Shown here one piece after another: positions 1-11,208 of a stretch of DNA of 64,000 nucleotides (positions within the stretch are counted from its first letter, which is position 1; every line of letters begins with the position of its first letter). A program made the position numbers and the translations under genes. The notes under the pieces were generated by a model. That model had not been told where the DNA came from. It ran no database searches and saw only the letters and a program-made list of their open reading frames with translations. The stretch covers positions 67,500,136-67,564,135 of the forward strand of contig CM031620.1 of NCBI GenBank assembly GCA_018398815.1. The letters are read 5' to 3'. The stretch comes from Conus ventricosus (taxonomy: Eukaryota > Mollusca > Gastropoda > Neogastropoda > Conidae).

Positions 1-997
1 TCCTACAAAATTCTTTTGCTCAGATACTTTTGGAAGAGGTGTTGGTATGTTTACAAAAAACTCCATCAACAATGTTTGTAGAATTAAGAAACTGGAAAAT
101 CTATTCAAACCATCTGTTTTCTGTGACATAGATTTTGAAGATGAAACCATTCATCTTGGAATTATTTATCGTTCTCCGAACTGTTCATCTGAAGAAAACA
201 ACAATCTAAACATTGCGGTTAATACTTTCTTTAGTGATGAATCTATGAAAGGAACTAAAATCTTGGTTGGAGATTTTAATCACCCTGAGATTAACTGGCA
301 AGAGGTTTGTTCTTGTGGTCCTGAACATCCTGCTACTAAATTTTCAAGAACTACATTAGACAGCTACGCCGTTCAGTTGGTTTCTGAACCAACTCATTTT
401 AGAACTTTACAAAGACCAACTACTATTGATCTGATCTTGTGTTCAAATCCAAACAAAATTGAAAATTTTGATCACCATCCACCAATTGGCAAGAGTCATC
501 ACTCTGCAATTTGCTTCAGCATAGATCTCGATAGGGAAACCAACAAAAGTAAATCTAAAGGGAAATTTTACTTTATGGATAAGAGAAACTTTGAAGCTAC
601 GAGAGACAAATTATGGGGAATAGACTGGGATTCACTATTAGTCAATAAAACCGTAGATAAGATTTGGACTCTAATCACTAGTAAACTTCCCCAGACTCAA
701 GACAAGCATGTTCCTTCCAAAGAGTTCTTTTCTGGTCCTGGATTCAATAAAAAAAAAAAGACGGTTCCATTTACAGTTCTTGACAAGATCAGAACCAAGA
801 AACAAGCTCACAAATGGTATGAGAAGTTCAGAACACAGCCTAACTACAACGCTTATGTAAGAGCAAGAAATCAGTCTAAATGGGCTACAGATAAGTCTGT
901 GAAAGAAAAAGAGCCAGTAATAACAAAACAAACCCTAAAGCATTCTTCAATTATGTTAATTCAAAGACTAAACCTAAAGAACCTATTGGGAACCTAA
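1..997 (+). pseudogene. LINE endonuclease domain (exonuclease-endonuclease-phosphatase fold)
   Basis: The open stretch 47-997 and its in-frame upstream codons encode a LINE endonuclease that would nick the target for target-primed reverse transcription. Visible family motifs are IYRSPN near residue 42, the GDFN motif (residues about 76-79), a TTIDLIL strand (about 125-131) and a SHHSAI active-site segment (about 150-155). The N-terminal strand lies before position 47 and partly outside the window. It is followed by a basic linker rich in Lys and Arg leading to the reverse transcriptase. The downstream frame is shifted, so no full ORF2 can be made. Confidence 0.85.
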
Positions 998-2664
998 TGA
1001 CCCCTAATGGTGAATTGATTACAACGGATAAAGGGAAGGCTAAGAACTTAAATAATTTCTTTACTAGTGTGTTTACAGATGAAGATGTAGAGAAAATTCT
1101 TGATTTAAAAAAAAAAGCGTATATAAAACTATTTTCTGCTTCTGTTTCTGAAAAGAATCTGAAAGAAAGACTATCCAAGCTAATATTCAGTACAAAGCTG
1201 CTGGACCTGACAAAATTCATCCAAGAGTATTAAAGGAACTGAGTGATGTTTTGGCTTTTCCTTTAAAAGTACTGTTTGGTAAGACACTACAGTGTGGTAA
1301 GTTACCTATAGAATGGAAGGTAGGTGATGTAAAACCAATTTCTAAAAATAGGTGATAAAAAATGTCCAGGTAACTACAGACCAGTAACGCTGACTTCAGC
1401 AGTATGCAAAGTTTTTGAGAGTGTACTCAAGAGATTTGCTAAATTCTCATCTGATAGATAATGGTTGGCTTTCAGACTGTCAGTATGGTTTTACCACTGG
1501 AAGAACCTGTGTTTCACAGCTGCTTTCCACCTTAAATGATTGGGTGGTAAAGCTGGATGACAATATACCTGTTGATGCAGTTTATTTAGACTTGCAGAAA
1601 GCTTTTGATCCTGTACCACATAAAAGACTAATAACTAAACTTGAAGGCTGTGGAATAGGTGGAGACATACTCTCATGGATTACTGATTTTCTAAGTAATA
1701 GAAAACAATATGTTATAGTTAGGAATCAGGTTTCTGATCTTGGGAAAGTTACTAGTGGGGTCCTCCAAGGTAGTGTCCTGGGACCCACCCTGTTTATTTA
1801 CTATATAAATGATATGCCTGATGTTGTTAGTAGTCTGGTCAAAATCTTTGCTGATGATACAAAAGTCTATACCCCCATAGAGACAGTTGATAATTCCACT
1901 GAATTACAGAACAGTACTGATGAACTTGTTGCATAGACAAATACCTGGCAGATTATAGTTAATAATACGAAGTGTAAAGTTCTTCATGAATGCAGGTAAA
2001 AATAATCCCATGTATGATAATGTATTGCTTGAAGAAACTAATGCTGAAAAAGATCTAAGAGTGATAACAGACCCTGATTCATCATTTGATAAACACGCAA
2101 ATGAAACCATTGAAAGAGCAAATAGACTAGCAGGGATGATTGTAGGCAATATTCAGTGCAAAGACAGTGAAGTAATGGTTCCATTATTTAAAACACAAGT
2201 CAGACCAGTTATTGAATATGGCAATGCTGTATGGACAACAAATTAAAAAACAACAACACAGTAATGCCATTGAAGATATCCAGAGAAGATTTACAAAAAA
2301 GATTAGTGGTTTGCAGAAGTATTCATATGAACAAAGGCTTCAGTTTTTAAAATTACCAAGTTTGGACTACAGGCGCCTACGTGGCAACATGATTGAAACT
2401 TACAAACTTACACACGGATTTTATGACATTAAAACCACTGGCACACTATTTCAGTTCAATACAGGATCTACAACTAGAGGGCACCTGTTCAAACTAAAAA
2501 AAAAAAAAATGTACTAAAACTTCAAAAGCAGCACACTTTTTCACTAACAGAATTGTTAATACTTGGAATAACTTCCCAGTCAATGTTGTTGGAGCAGAAA
2601 CTGTTAACACTTTCAAAAATTGTCTTGATAAACACTGGATACCCCTTATGTTTCAAGCAAATAT
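997..2664 (+). pseudogene. CR1-like reverse transcriptase and C-terminal region, frameshifted
   Basis: Reverse transcriptase of the same LINE, spread over at least four frames. From left to right: the pre-RT segment with NNFFTSVF (about 1050), AAGPDKIHPRVLK (about 1195-1235), NYRPVTLTSAVCK (about 1372-1410), YLDLQKAFDPVPH (about 1585-1620), GVLQGSVLGP (about 1757-1787) and the catalytic FADD box at 1847-1858. The C-terminal part, with ANRLAGMIVG (about 2120) and TQVRPVIEYGNAVW (about 2195-2235), follows in two more frames, and weak remnants reach about 2664. The catalytic residues survive, but the frameshifts make it non-functional. Confidence 0.88.
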
Positions 2665-2815
2665 TGATTAGAAAATTTTTTAAAAATCATGCATGTGCTT
2701 CATAAAAGTGCGAGAATAAGACCAAAATATTTCTTGCTAAAACCACAAATTATCCACATTGAGCAGGCTAAAGGCTGAAAATGCCTAATATGCCACAGAT
2801 ATGATATGATATTGC

Positions 2816-3419
2816 ATTCACTTTAGTTCTTTTTGCAAAGTGAGATGACTTTTAACATTTAAATTTTTTTTAGTTCTTTTGCTAAAGTAAAGAAACTGTC
2901 AAGTAGCTATTTTTTTCACCTTTGTTCCTACCTTGAGTTTCACTTAATATGTAAACTAACTTCTTCATCTGGCTACAAAAAGAGTATGGTGTATGCTACA
3001 GCTTTGAAACTTTGTACTGACCCTTTCTAATGAAACAATGATCATGTGTCCAAATATCAAGTGTTTTTGTTGCGGTACTATAATCATTATTATTTTTCTT
3101 TTAATGATTTTTAGGAAAATGTGTACGAACGCTCAGTATACAGAGGAATATTGAATTTCATGTTGGCCAGTAGAGAGTGAGTTAAGTTAAAGGTGGCCTA
3201 TATTTAAATCTATCCACTACAGATAGTTAGGATAGGTATGCATAGGTATCCCCACACCCATCTCTGTCCTTAGTTTCTTTTCTTTATTTTTTGGGGGGCC
3301 CAGTACTAAGCTAATATACGCCGACATTAGTCAGAAAGAAGCACAAACTCTTCAGAAACTGGCAGACCACAAGAGATGGAAAGGATCATGAAAGAGATGG
3401 AAAGGATTATGAAGGCAAG
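2816..3419. other. Non-coding stretch, no recognised feature
   Basis: AT-rich sequence between two LINE copies. I see no conserved coding frame. The last 120 bases contain a short imperfect duplication (AAAGAGATGGAAAGGAT twice) and may already belong to the 5' part of the following CR1 copy, but the protein frame is only convincing from 3420. Confidence 0.5.
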
Positions 3420-3603
3420 GATCATGAAGCGTACAAAAATGAAAAGGATTATGTAGCGTATAAAAAAGCGAGCAATCAGGCAAGGAAGGCCTGTAGAAAG
3501 GCGCAGAGAAAGCTTGAAGCACAGGTGGCATCAGAAGCGAAAACCAACCCAAAAGCATTCTGGAACTATGTCAAAGGAAAAACCAAAACAAGGGCTGGAA
3601 TAG
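3420..3603 (+). pseudogene. CR1 linker between endonuclease and reverse transcriptase
   Basis: In frame from 3420 the sequence encodes a charged helix rich in Lys and Arg, ending with NPKAFWNYVKGKTKTRAGI. This is the typical segment that precedes the reverse transcriptase in CR1 elements. The frame stops where the solo LTR begins and resumes at 5966 with ADLKKGDGS. Confidence 0.8.
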
Positions 3604-4323
3604 TGTGACGAGATGAGTATGTGGGTAGGTGGGTCCTCTAGGGGAAGGACCGGGGATAATTTCTCAATGGGAATTATCTTAACATTTCACCTACACCCTC
3701 TCTCTTACTAGTGGTGGAAGGAGCAACTTTCCGGTACTAGTCATCGAAGAAATTTTCATTTTTATTCCGGGACTGGGTAAAATACATAACAGTGGCTCTG
3801 AGATAGTTTTCCTTAGGCCTGTACTCTTATAAGCACTTGTAGCTCCGAGAGACAGAATTGAGGAGAGAAGTTAAAACATTCAACATTTGATTGAACAACA
3901 GAGACACAAGTTAAGTGCACTTTCACACATCAACTTTTATTGCTTACACATGGGTAAGTATTGGCATGTCAAGTTCTATAGGCTAGGGTTTAATTCTCAT
4001 TGGACTACCACAATGAGGGGCCCTCCCTCACTCCTACTTTACTCGCTCGCACTCAGTACAGCAAGCTTAAGTTGGCATACAGGGGGTCTGTCTAAGTTAC
4101 ACTGAATGTATCCAAAGAGGTACTCATAGACAGGGTCTCCCCTGTCTCATCATAAAGTGAGGGCAAGGGTCTGATGGATTTGAGTCCAGGTGGTAAGCTA
4201 ACTTAGCTTTGCTTCGGAGAGGGTAGTTGATCTCTCCTGTGGTTGGTGACTGCCCCACTGGTGTAGATTGGTGGTCTGGTGTCGCCCTGGTGTTGGGCAA
4301 AGTCCCAGCTTCTGATCCCGCCA

Positions 4324-4415
4324 CAATGTGTAGCGTGACCAGGATAGCGTGACCAGGATAGCGTGACCTTGATATCGTGACCAGGATAGCGTGACCTGGA
4401 TGGCGTGACCAGGAT
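4324..4415. repeat. 14-bp tandem repeat inside the solo LTR
   Basis: About six imperfect copies of AGCGTGACCAGGAT in a row. The minus strand reads open in all three frames here, which explains several overlapping spurious ORFs. Confidence 0.85.
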
Positions 4416-5494
4416 CCCAGTTCTGCGATAAAGAGAACTTGGTCTGTAGGTGAGAACCTGATGGCTGGTTTGTCGAGTGCACACATTTACCCTGGTTTAC
4501 TTTCAGCACAGGTGTGAGACTCAGCCAGCAAAGTATTCTCTATGGTAGAGTGTCTGCTATAACTATTAATCTCCACTTTTGTTTAAAGACTAAGTTAAGC
4601 TTACAAAAGGGTAGGAGACAGTAATACTATGTTACATCGTTTCAGTCAAACAACTCTTCCATGTTTCTTATGAATTAAATCACACTGACTTAGGCTACAC
4701 TGAGTCCAAGTACACATGTGGTGTAGACTTAAAGTCATACACTACAAACCATTCCAACAATCACCAGTATTTATAAATCAGGGTAGCAGTTCTTAACCTA
4801 GCACAGGCATACTGTTTTCCTGACCAAAATTAATCATTCAATTATTATCTTAACAGACAGAATTGCCTACTGGCAAAAGTCAGGGTGAACACAAAGAACA
4901 ATGGTCAGATAGTTAACAAAGAGTCATAACCACTGGGAGAGAGCGTTTGCTATATGATGGCAAGCAAACTCCTACACAGAATAATCATTCATCAGTTTGA
5001 TACATGTTGCTAAGCATTTGTACAAATTTACAATGTTAACGTACACAGCACACATAAGATCAATACATAGATTCGAAAAGGTAAAACAGAGTTCCAACTC
5101 ACTTTTCCTGGGAATTACCAGTGAATGACTTGAGATCAAGAGGTTACCGGGATTTCCCCACGCCTTCTCTAGTTGTCTCTTTGTCTTCCTCCGGTCCGGT
5201 CTACAGGCAGTCTTGAGGGGTCAGTGAAGGTGCGACCCTGTGCGGCTAGTATAAATGTATTCTAACTGCGGAATTCGGTTGTGACAACCTGTCAGTCACC
5301 CATCAGGGGTGAGAGGGGGAGGGATCTAGTCTTATCACCAGTCACCTCGGAAACCGTTTGAACCTAATCGGCCCAGCTCACTGACTTCAGCGGCCGGTTT
5401 AATTTATGCGTCCGTATAGAACAGACTCTCACTGAGAGACTCCAATGACATAATTTACTGGATGTCCGCGAGCGCACGGGCTGTAGATATGAAA

Positions 5495-5527
5495 GGGGGG
5501 GGGGGGGGGGGGGGGGGGTGGGGGGGT
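5495..5527. repeat. Poly-G tract
   Basis: A run of 24 G (5495-5518) is followed, after one T, by more G. Further G-rich tracts and a short GA run follow at about 5588-5614 and 5724-5754. All lie inside the solo LTR and could form quadruplexes; run lengths in raw sequence are unreliable. Confidence 0.8.
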
Positions 5528-5965
5528 AGGGGAGTTTAGTGATGGTGGCGGTGTGCTGAGCGGCAACATGCCTTTGTTTCATGGGATAGAGAGAGAGAGA
5601 GGGGGGGGGGGGGTGACAGCGCCGGGAAGGGGGGTGGTGGTGGTGGTGTGAGACAGGCAATTGCCACAATGAAATTAAAATCTCCGCGTCCTTGCTACTC
5701 CCCGTGCGGGGTGAGGGAAGGTTGAGAGGGGGAGGGGGGAGGGGGGAGGGGGGGTAGGCCGGCAAGAACGAAAGGCATTTCCCGTGACGCAATCTTTTTC
5801 TTCGTCATGGATCGGGTCGGCCTGGCAGTTCGCCCATCCTAAGTTTGGGAGAGGGGGGGGGGGTTGAGAAAGGAGAGTGGGCATAGATTTGAAATCTTTT
5901 TTGTTTTGTTTGGGGTTTTAGTGGGACTGATCGGATGGTTTTGTCAAGTGTTTCGTCACAAGTAG

Positions 5966-6304
5966 CGGACCTCAAGAAAGGCGATGGTTCCAAGAAAAGG
6001 CAGAAATGCTGAACCAATTTTTCAAGAGTGTTTTTGATACAGGCCCACTCCCAGACCCACCAGACTACAGTTTCACAGAAGCTTTGGAAGAGGTTGTACG
6101 AAAGCACCTGACCAACCTACATATAGGCAAGGCAGCAGGGCCCGATGGATTGCCACCATTGATACTCGCCAAAGCAGCTGACCAGTTGGCGAAGCCTCTG
6201 GCCCATCTCTTCAGACTGACACTGGACAATGGAACTATCCCAGAGGATTGGAGGAAAGCCTATGTTACACCCATATTCAAGAAGGGGAGTAGAATGGTGC
6301 CCAG
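5966..6304 (+). pseudogene. CR1 reverse transcriptase N-terminal part
   Basis: The frame encodes ADLKKGDGS, LNQFFKSVFD, HIGKAAGPDGLPPLI and NGTIPEDWRKAYVTPIFKKGS, the standard fingers region of a CR1 reverse transcriptase. It is cut at 6304 by the left LTR of the Gypsy element and continues at 14033 with NYRPVSLTCITCKV. It is part of the same copy as 3420-3603. Confidence 0.85.
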
Positions 6305-6584
6305 TGTCAACCTCGGGGTATGTCAGTGGAGGAAGGACTAGCGCACAGCCCAAACACACTCACAGCTTGCTTACAATCTCATTCATATATCATGCATTCG
6401 TCAAATCAAACCACTAGTAAAGTCTATAACTTTACTACACATAATCATAGAGAACATCAATGCGCATGGAATCAAACAAAATAAAACATTCTCTTTTTCC
6501 TTGAACTTCACAAAACCATTTATCTAAATCATCATAACTAACCCGGGTATAAATAGATGTTCTACTTTACCTGGCCAGGTGATC

Positions 6585-8180
6585 TTAACCCTCTAGCGCC
6601 GTATGTATCACGAGTGATACAAACATTTAGTGACTGCCTGGCAGACAGTGTGTGAATGTCGGAGTCCACTAAATGTTATCAATCTAAAGAATGGAATGTA
6701 CTGCTTATACTAACTACTAAACCACCACTCGCCGGTTGCTCTGGAATGCCAGAGCCCTTCCTTTCCTCACTGGGTCTCACAGAGTCAACATGTGCTTCAT
6801 TTCCTGCCACTGTTCACCCACCTCTTTATCAACATGTGAGTACTGCCACCCTCCGTAGCTTGTTTATCTTGTCAGTCATGTTCTAGAGGAAGGGGTCATC
6901 GGCTGAAAAGGTCGTTTTTCAGCTAATTGGGTGGTGTGATGGGGGTGTCAAATTGATGTATTTTGTGTGAAACGTTCGGCCTTTGGGGAAAATTCCAAGG
7001 GAGACAACTCAGTCTGTTTGTTTCAGCTGTGATACATTAGGCGTTTAGAGTCATGCTGGATCAAAACTGCACTACGCTGCGTTACTTTTACAAGTATATT
7101 TCTTATATAAAAATTACAACTGAACACTTCTAAGATGCGTTTCCGTGAGAGAAAGATGATTTCATGGATGTGTATAAATCCATCTAAAAAAAGGAGACAA
7201 AAAGGAGAGGAAGAAGATTGACATCAACCGGCCCGCAATTGTCGCTGAGTACAATAAATTCATGGGTGGAGTTGATCTTCTGGATTCCCTGACAGCACTG
7301 TACAAATACCAGATCAAGTCCCGAAGATGGTACATGTACATTTTCTACCATACATTGGCCATTGCTGTTGTCAACAGCTGGCTCTGGTACAAGCGTCATG
7401 TAAAGCTGCTGAACTGCAAAGCCCCACCATGAAGCTCAGCTCGTTCCAAGGCATGATCGCTGATGCGCTGATCTTCTCCAAGAAACCTGGACGTCCATCT
7501 GCTGCTTCGTTGTCCCCTCCTCCTCCTCCTCCTCCAAAGGTCAAGAGAAGGGCACTCATCGGTGACATCCGCCTGGACGGGGTTGACCATCTCCCTGAAT
7601 GGGCTTCACAGAGGGAGCGTTGCAAGAACAGGGACTGCCAGGCCTTGGGTTTTACCCAATGCCGAAAGTGTACCGTTCATCTCTGCTTCCAGAAGGGCAG
7701 AAACTGTTTCCTTGAATTTCATTCCATCCATTGAACTGCCAAGATAACGTCCTCTTCACTAAGAGGGCATCATCTCCATCTCCAGAGTGACAAACTGTGT
7801 ATCCTTTTTGGGGACTGGGTGGGAGTGAAGGGGTATGGGTCGGGGCTAGTTCTAAATGATGTTAACTGGACTAGATGTGTTGCAATGCCACTGGAACTTG
7901 ACAGTCATCAAAACTGTTCATTTTAAAAAGAACTACACAGCAACAACAACCGTGCACATGTATATAAAGGACATTGACTCTTTGTATCACGTGTGATACA
8001 GTGTGACTTTATGCTTCAATGACCAAATGTATCACGTGTGATACAAAACCTAATATGGGCATTTTAAAGATTTTTGCAAAATTTCTTTTGGTAACTGTTT
8101 TTCACATCCATTTGATGTTATTTTACTGAATAAAATAATTTTCTGACTAGTTTTTCTATGAGCCGGTTCTAGAGGGTTAA
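6585..8180 (+). mobile_element. piggyBac transposon, internally deleted
   Basis: Bounded by TTAA at 6585-6588 and 8177-8180, with inverted ends CCCTCTAG. The other LTR copy shows the empty site (one TTAA at 12963-12966), which proves the boundaries. Three subterminal palindromes of the form GTATCACGnGTGATAC lie at about 6604-6620, 7984-7999 and 8030-8045. Only the C-terminal part of a transposase remains, so the copy depends on an enzyme supplied in trans. Confidence 0.95.
7190..7734 (+). pseudogene. piggyBac transposase, C-terminal third
   Basis: Encodes the end of a DDE_Tnp_1_7 transposase: YNKFMGGVDLLDS, IKSRRWYMYIFYHTL and VNSWLWYKR are family hallmarks. One frameshift near 7430 separates this from the C-terminal tail, which contains a proline run and a cysteine-rich zinc-binding domain (CKNRDC, CRKCTVHLC) that in this family binds subterminal DNA. 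The catalytic aspartates of the N-terminal two thirds are missing, so the protein cannot cut. It is the reason to call the element piggyBac rather than a generic TTAA element. Confidence 0.93.
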
Positions 8181-8267
8181 GCTATTTACGAATCACTGTC
8201 TTTCCTTTTCTTCTTTTCTTTTTTTCTTTTCACTGTCACTTTCACAAACACCAGTCACGACACAACT

Positions 8268-8358
8268 GCTGGCACTGGTCAGGTCGGACCGCTGGCACTG
8301 GTCAGGTTAGACTGCTGGCACTGGTCAGGTTAGACTGCTGGCACTGGTCAGGTTACTG
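8268..8358. repeat. 22-bp tandem repeat in the LTR
   Basis: Four copies of a unit like CTGGCACTGGTCAGGTTAGA, with a matching set in the right LTR at about 13048-13141. Its presence in both LTRs shows that it predates the insertion. Confidence 0.9.
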
Positions 8359-9261
8359 GCGTTGGCCTGATGAAAGTGGCGCTGCCAGGTATGAAGTCGA
8401 ACCCCGGTTCAAGTCGAACAGTGACTACCATACAGACATTGATCTGTTCTCCTTCTTTCTTCCTGCATTAACGCATTGCACTCTCTCTCTCTTCTAGTCT
8501 GCTCTATCAAATGGACATGGTTGCTTTTCTTTTCTTTTTCTTTTTTTTCTCTTCATCAGTTAGCAACTCTCTCTCTCAACATCTCTCCTTAGTCCTTCCT
8601 CTGCAGACTCTATCTAGTGCTAATGCTTCAACTCGGTTCTGTTCACTCCTCTCATCTCTCTGCTCTTCTTTCGTGCAGAGCCTACACCCAGAACCTCTTC
8701 CTCTCTGTCTGTTTTTCGTTCTCCTCCCCCCATCTCTCACTCTCCTCACTTTCTTATCCTCATCCTATGTGTCAAAGGGTGAGTACCATTGGTCAGTATT
8801 TTTCCCGCCTTATACTGAGGTTACCTCCCCTCTCATTCCATTGGACGTTCAAATCGTCAAAGTCACATCTACTGGCCTTGCTCTCTGTGGTGGTCAATGG
8901 GTCATTTAATTAATTAGCTTGATTTTACCCCCACCACACAATACCTTCCCCCTTCCTACTTCAACCGGCCACGTCTGGCTTAACTGTGGGCGCTGGTCGC
9001 AAATTGGCTAGATCAGTCTGACCCAGGCGCCGAGACCCGTCTGGCCAGACCTCTCGAGACGTCGGTCCAGCTACTTAGTCTGTCTGCTGGACAGTGCTGT
9101 CTCCGTGAGGACTAAAAATAGCCTATTCGCTGTGCCTAATTGGCTGACGTGACACCGAAGTCGTCTGCCTGGAGACCAGAATGTTTGGGTTTGGACTTAT
9201 GTCCGATTGAACTGGCTGGCGACTAACCACGAATTCGGTTTTTCTATTTTTGTCCGTGACA

Positions 9262-9275
9262 ATTTCCCCCTTGCA
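9262..9275 (-). other. Polypurine tract of the Gypsy element
   Basis: Read on the minus strand, GCAAGGGGGAAAT directly abuts the 3' LTR start TGTCACGG. This is the expected plus-strand primer position. Confidence 0.75.
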
Positions 9276-9816
9276 AAAGACTATGCTCCGCATTGTCTCA
9301 AACAACGGTACAAAAAAAAAACAACAACCGAATTTGCTGACACCACAGCTACACGTGCAAGGTTTTGCAAAATAATTTACAACAACCGGTTTACAAATTA
9401 TAAGCATATATCAATAGTGATATCACCCCAATGGGTTATCATTGACGTGCACTTTTGCCTTATTTCAGCTCACTTTCTAATCAACTCTGTGCGCATCTAT
9501 GCAATTCCCCTACCTGCGGATTTGCCATCTCTTCTCTTCACAACTACTTTGAAGAGCACAATCTAATATGACCACGATCCGTGACACCTCACTGAGGAAT
9601 TTCCATCCTCACTTATCGCAAACAGTGCATTACTACACAAGCGACTGTATGCTCCAAACATAACTCCATTTACGTGAACAAGTCTCACACAGAAAATATG
9701 AACCATAGCCAAATGGGAATGAACCCATATCCACTCAATCTCACTGGAATCAACACATATATTTACAAAGTAGCTATGCACCCGGATATGACCGACTTCC
9801 TCTGAGTTGCAGCTTG

Positions 9817-10029
9817 CTAGACTACACGGCTTAAATAGTCAGCTCCTACATTCTGTCGACCTGGATGTACTGAACTCGATACCTGTAGGCTGCAGTGCCA
9901 TTGCTGAGTCTCACGCTGAATATATTTGCGGAGCAAATTCGCATGGAAAAGTTTTGGCTTCCCATTCACATCAATTCGGTAATCCTGATCTACCTTTTCA
10001 ATGATGGTGAATGGTCCTTTCCAATGCAT
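9817..10029 (-). pseudogene. Integrase C-terminal domain joined to an RNase H tail
   Basis: The first half encodes HWKGPFTIIEKV followed by FHANLLRKY, the GPY/F-type C-terminal domain of Gypsy integrases. After about 20 unrelated residues comes GRQNVGADYLSRV, the conserved end of Gypsy RNase H. The reverse transcriptase and most of RNase H that should lie between them are deleted. The order shows that integrase was encoded upstream of RT/RNase H in the parent element, as in Gmr1-like elements. Confidence 0.75.
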
Positions 10030-10755
10030 CAGCAGCTTGTTGTGATCCGTGGGAAGCAGTAACAGGACTTGATCTCCACCTTGAGGGATTGCTTCCTCAC
10101 CTTCCTGTCATATTGTTTCTTCTGCACGACCCTAGCCTCCTGCAAACTTTCCCTTGCAACCTTACATGTCTCATACCTCTGCCCACCTTTGGAACAGGGC
10201 GAGATTGGGCCATTCAGATCAACAGCCACTCTCCTGAATGGTGTGTCAATTAAAGGGGGCTGTTTTAAGAGGCGCCTTCCTCTTCACCCTCTTGTGGCTG
10301 ACCTTTGACACACGTTCACATGACATGCAGAACCGCTTTATGTCTGCCATTGCTCCTGGCCAATGAAAATCATCAAAGATTCGGTCAGCTGTTTTGCCGG
10401 TGCCGAGATGATCCGCCATGAGCGACTCGTGACCCACTGACATGACAGTGTCACGATAACATGCTGGTACCTCTAACTGAGTTGTTACCTTACCTGTCTT
10501 CCCCTTGGTAAACACTCGGTACAACAACCCGCCTTTCACCAGAAATTCTGTCTCACCTCCTCTAACCACCTGTTTCTCTCCACCTCTTGCCAACTCCCAA
10601 GACTTCACGAGCGAAGGGTCTTGTTCCTGCGCTGCCCTAAACTCATCAGGCGACACATCTATGCCTGACTTCCTTGCTGGAACGACTAACGGTTTATAAA
10701 CCTTTTCCTCCTTCTTGCTTCGTGTTTGAACTGCTGCCCCTGTAGCAGTCAACAA
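10029..10755 (-). pseudogene. Gypsy integrase, zinc domain and start of core
   Basis: The segment starting near 10755 carries a linker, then an HHCC zinc-binding domain (HESLMADH ... CMSC) and the basic stretch before the core. A second segment (10229-10029) starts with VAVDLNGPI, which contains the first catalytic Asp, but then jumps to QKKQYDRKVRKQ, which belongs after the core. About 130 residues of the catalytic core, including the second Asp and the Glu, are therefore missing. It directly follows the protease remnant with no RT between them. Confidence 0.82.
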
Positions 10756-11111
10756 CTCAGGATCCCTGGATCCCTTGCACCTGGAATATTTCCAATGATC
10801 AAATCATAAAGGGGTTTCTCCATCACCAGCGCAGACAACTCGCCTGAGAAGTAAGGAGTACGTACTTCTATCTTAGCAACTGGGAACTCCCTCACATTGC
10901 CATCGATTAGAGTACAGGTCTGGATTTGCCCTGTCAAATCCCCTTCCTCGACCAGCGTTGTTCTTACTACACCACATGAACAACCGGTGTCCCGTAACAC
11001 TTTCACCCTCTGCTGGCCAATCCACCCCTCTTCCACTGGTAATGAACCACTCAGCCTAGTGCCCTCCATCCCTGACACTGACTGCTGTCCAGCACGAGCC
11101 ATAGGCCGCAC
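10749..11111 (-). pseudogene. Gypsy aspartic protease domain
   Basis: Encodes a retropepsin-like domain with the active-site segment VLRDTGCSCGVV, in which DTG is followed by Cys instead of the usual Ala, as in many invertebrate Gypsy elements, and the second strand YDLIIGNIPGARDP. It sits between the gag zinc knuckle and the integrase. A frame break separates it from the integrase. Confidence 0.8.
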
Positions 11112-11208
11112 TCCACCCTCTTCAGATTGGATCCCTTTGGTTCCACTGCAGGTCGTTTCCCCTGGCGACCCTTATCAACCTCTTGCAAGGCTGCTGCCTT
11201 CTGGAACC

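Larger units (their letters stand above)
1..2815 (+). mobile_element. CR1-like non-LTR retrotransposon, degenerate, 5' end outside window
   Basis: A LINE copy reads from the left edge with an apurinic-type endonuclease followed by a reverse transcriptase in the order of CR1/Jockey-group elements. The coding frame is broken by several small indels, so the copy is dead. After the last coding segment (about 2660) comes a short 3' UTR that ends in the microsatellite-like run ATATGATATGATATT at about 2797-2811; such short tandem tails are usual at CR1 3' ends. The clade is judged from protein similarity by eye and could be a sister of CR1. Confidence 0.9.
3604..5960. mobile_element. Solo LTR (about 2.36 kb)
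   Basis: Starts TGTGACGA and ends TCGTCACA, a perfect 8-bp inverted terminus of the TG...CA type. It is flanked by AATAG (3599-3603) and AGTAG (5961-5965), a 5-bp target duplication with one substitution; removing the insert plus one copy rejoins the CR1 frame exactly (GIADLKK). There is no gag, pol, primer-binding site or second LTR, so this is best read as a solo LTR left by recombination. It contains a 14-bp tandem repeat and long poly-G tracts. A non-autonomous TIR element is a less likely alternative. Confidence 0.72.
6305..9261 (-). repeat. Left LTR (3' LTR) of the Gypsy element, interrupted by a piggyBac
   Basis: Matches 12681-14032 nearly base for base apart from the TTAA-flanked insertion at 6585-8180. 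Without it the LTR is about 1.36 kb. It contains a 22-bp tandem repeat and a long pyrimidine-rich stretch on the plus strand. Confidence 0.93.

Noticed and set aside
3352..3558. Minus-strand ORF rich in His/Phe/Pro
   Set aside because: Antisense of the CR1 linker, whose plus frame has clear family motifs.
8511..8913. ORFs of about 100-130 codons, repeated near 13256-13681
   Set aside because: They are the pyrimidine-rich part of the two Gypsy LTRs; the frame is not kept between the copies.
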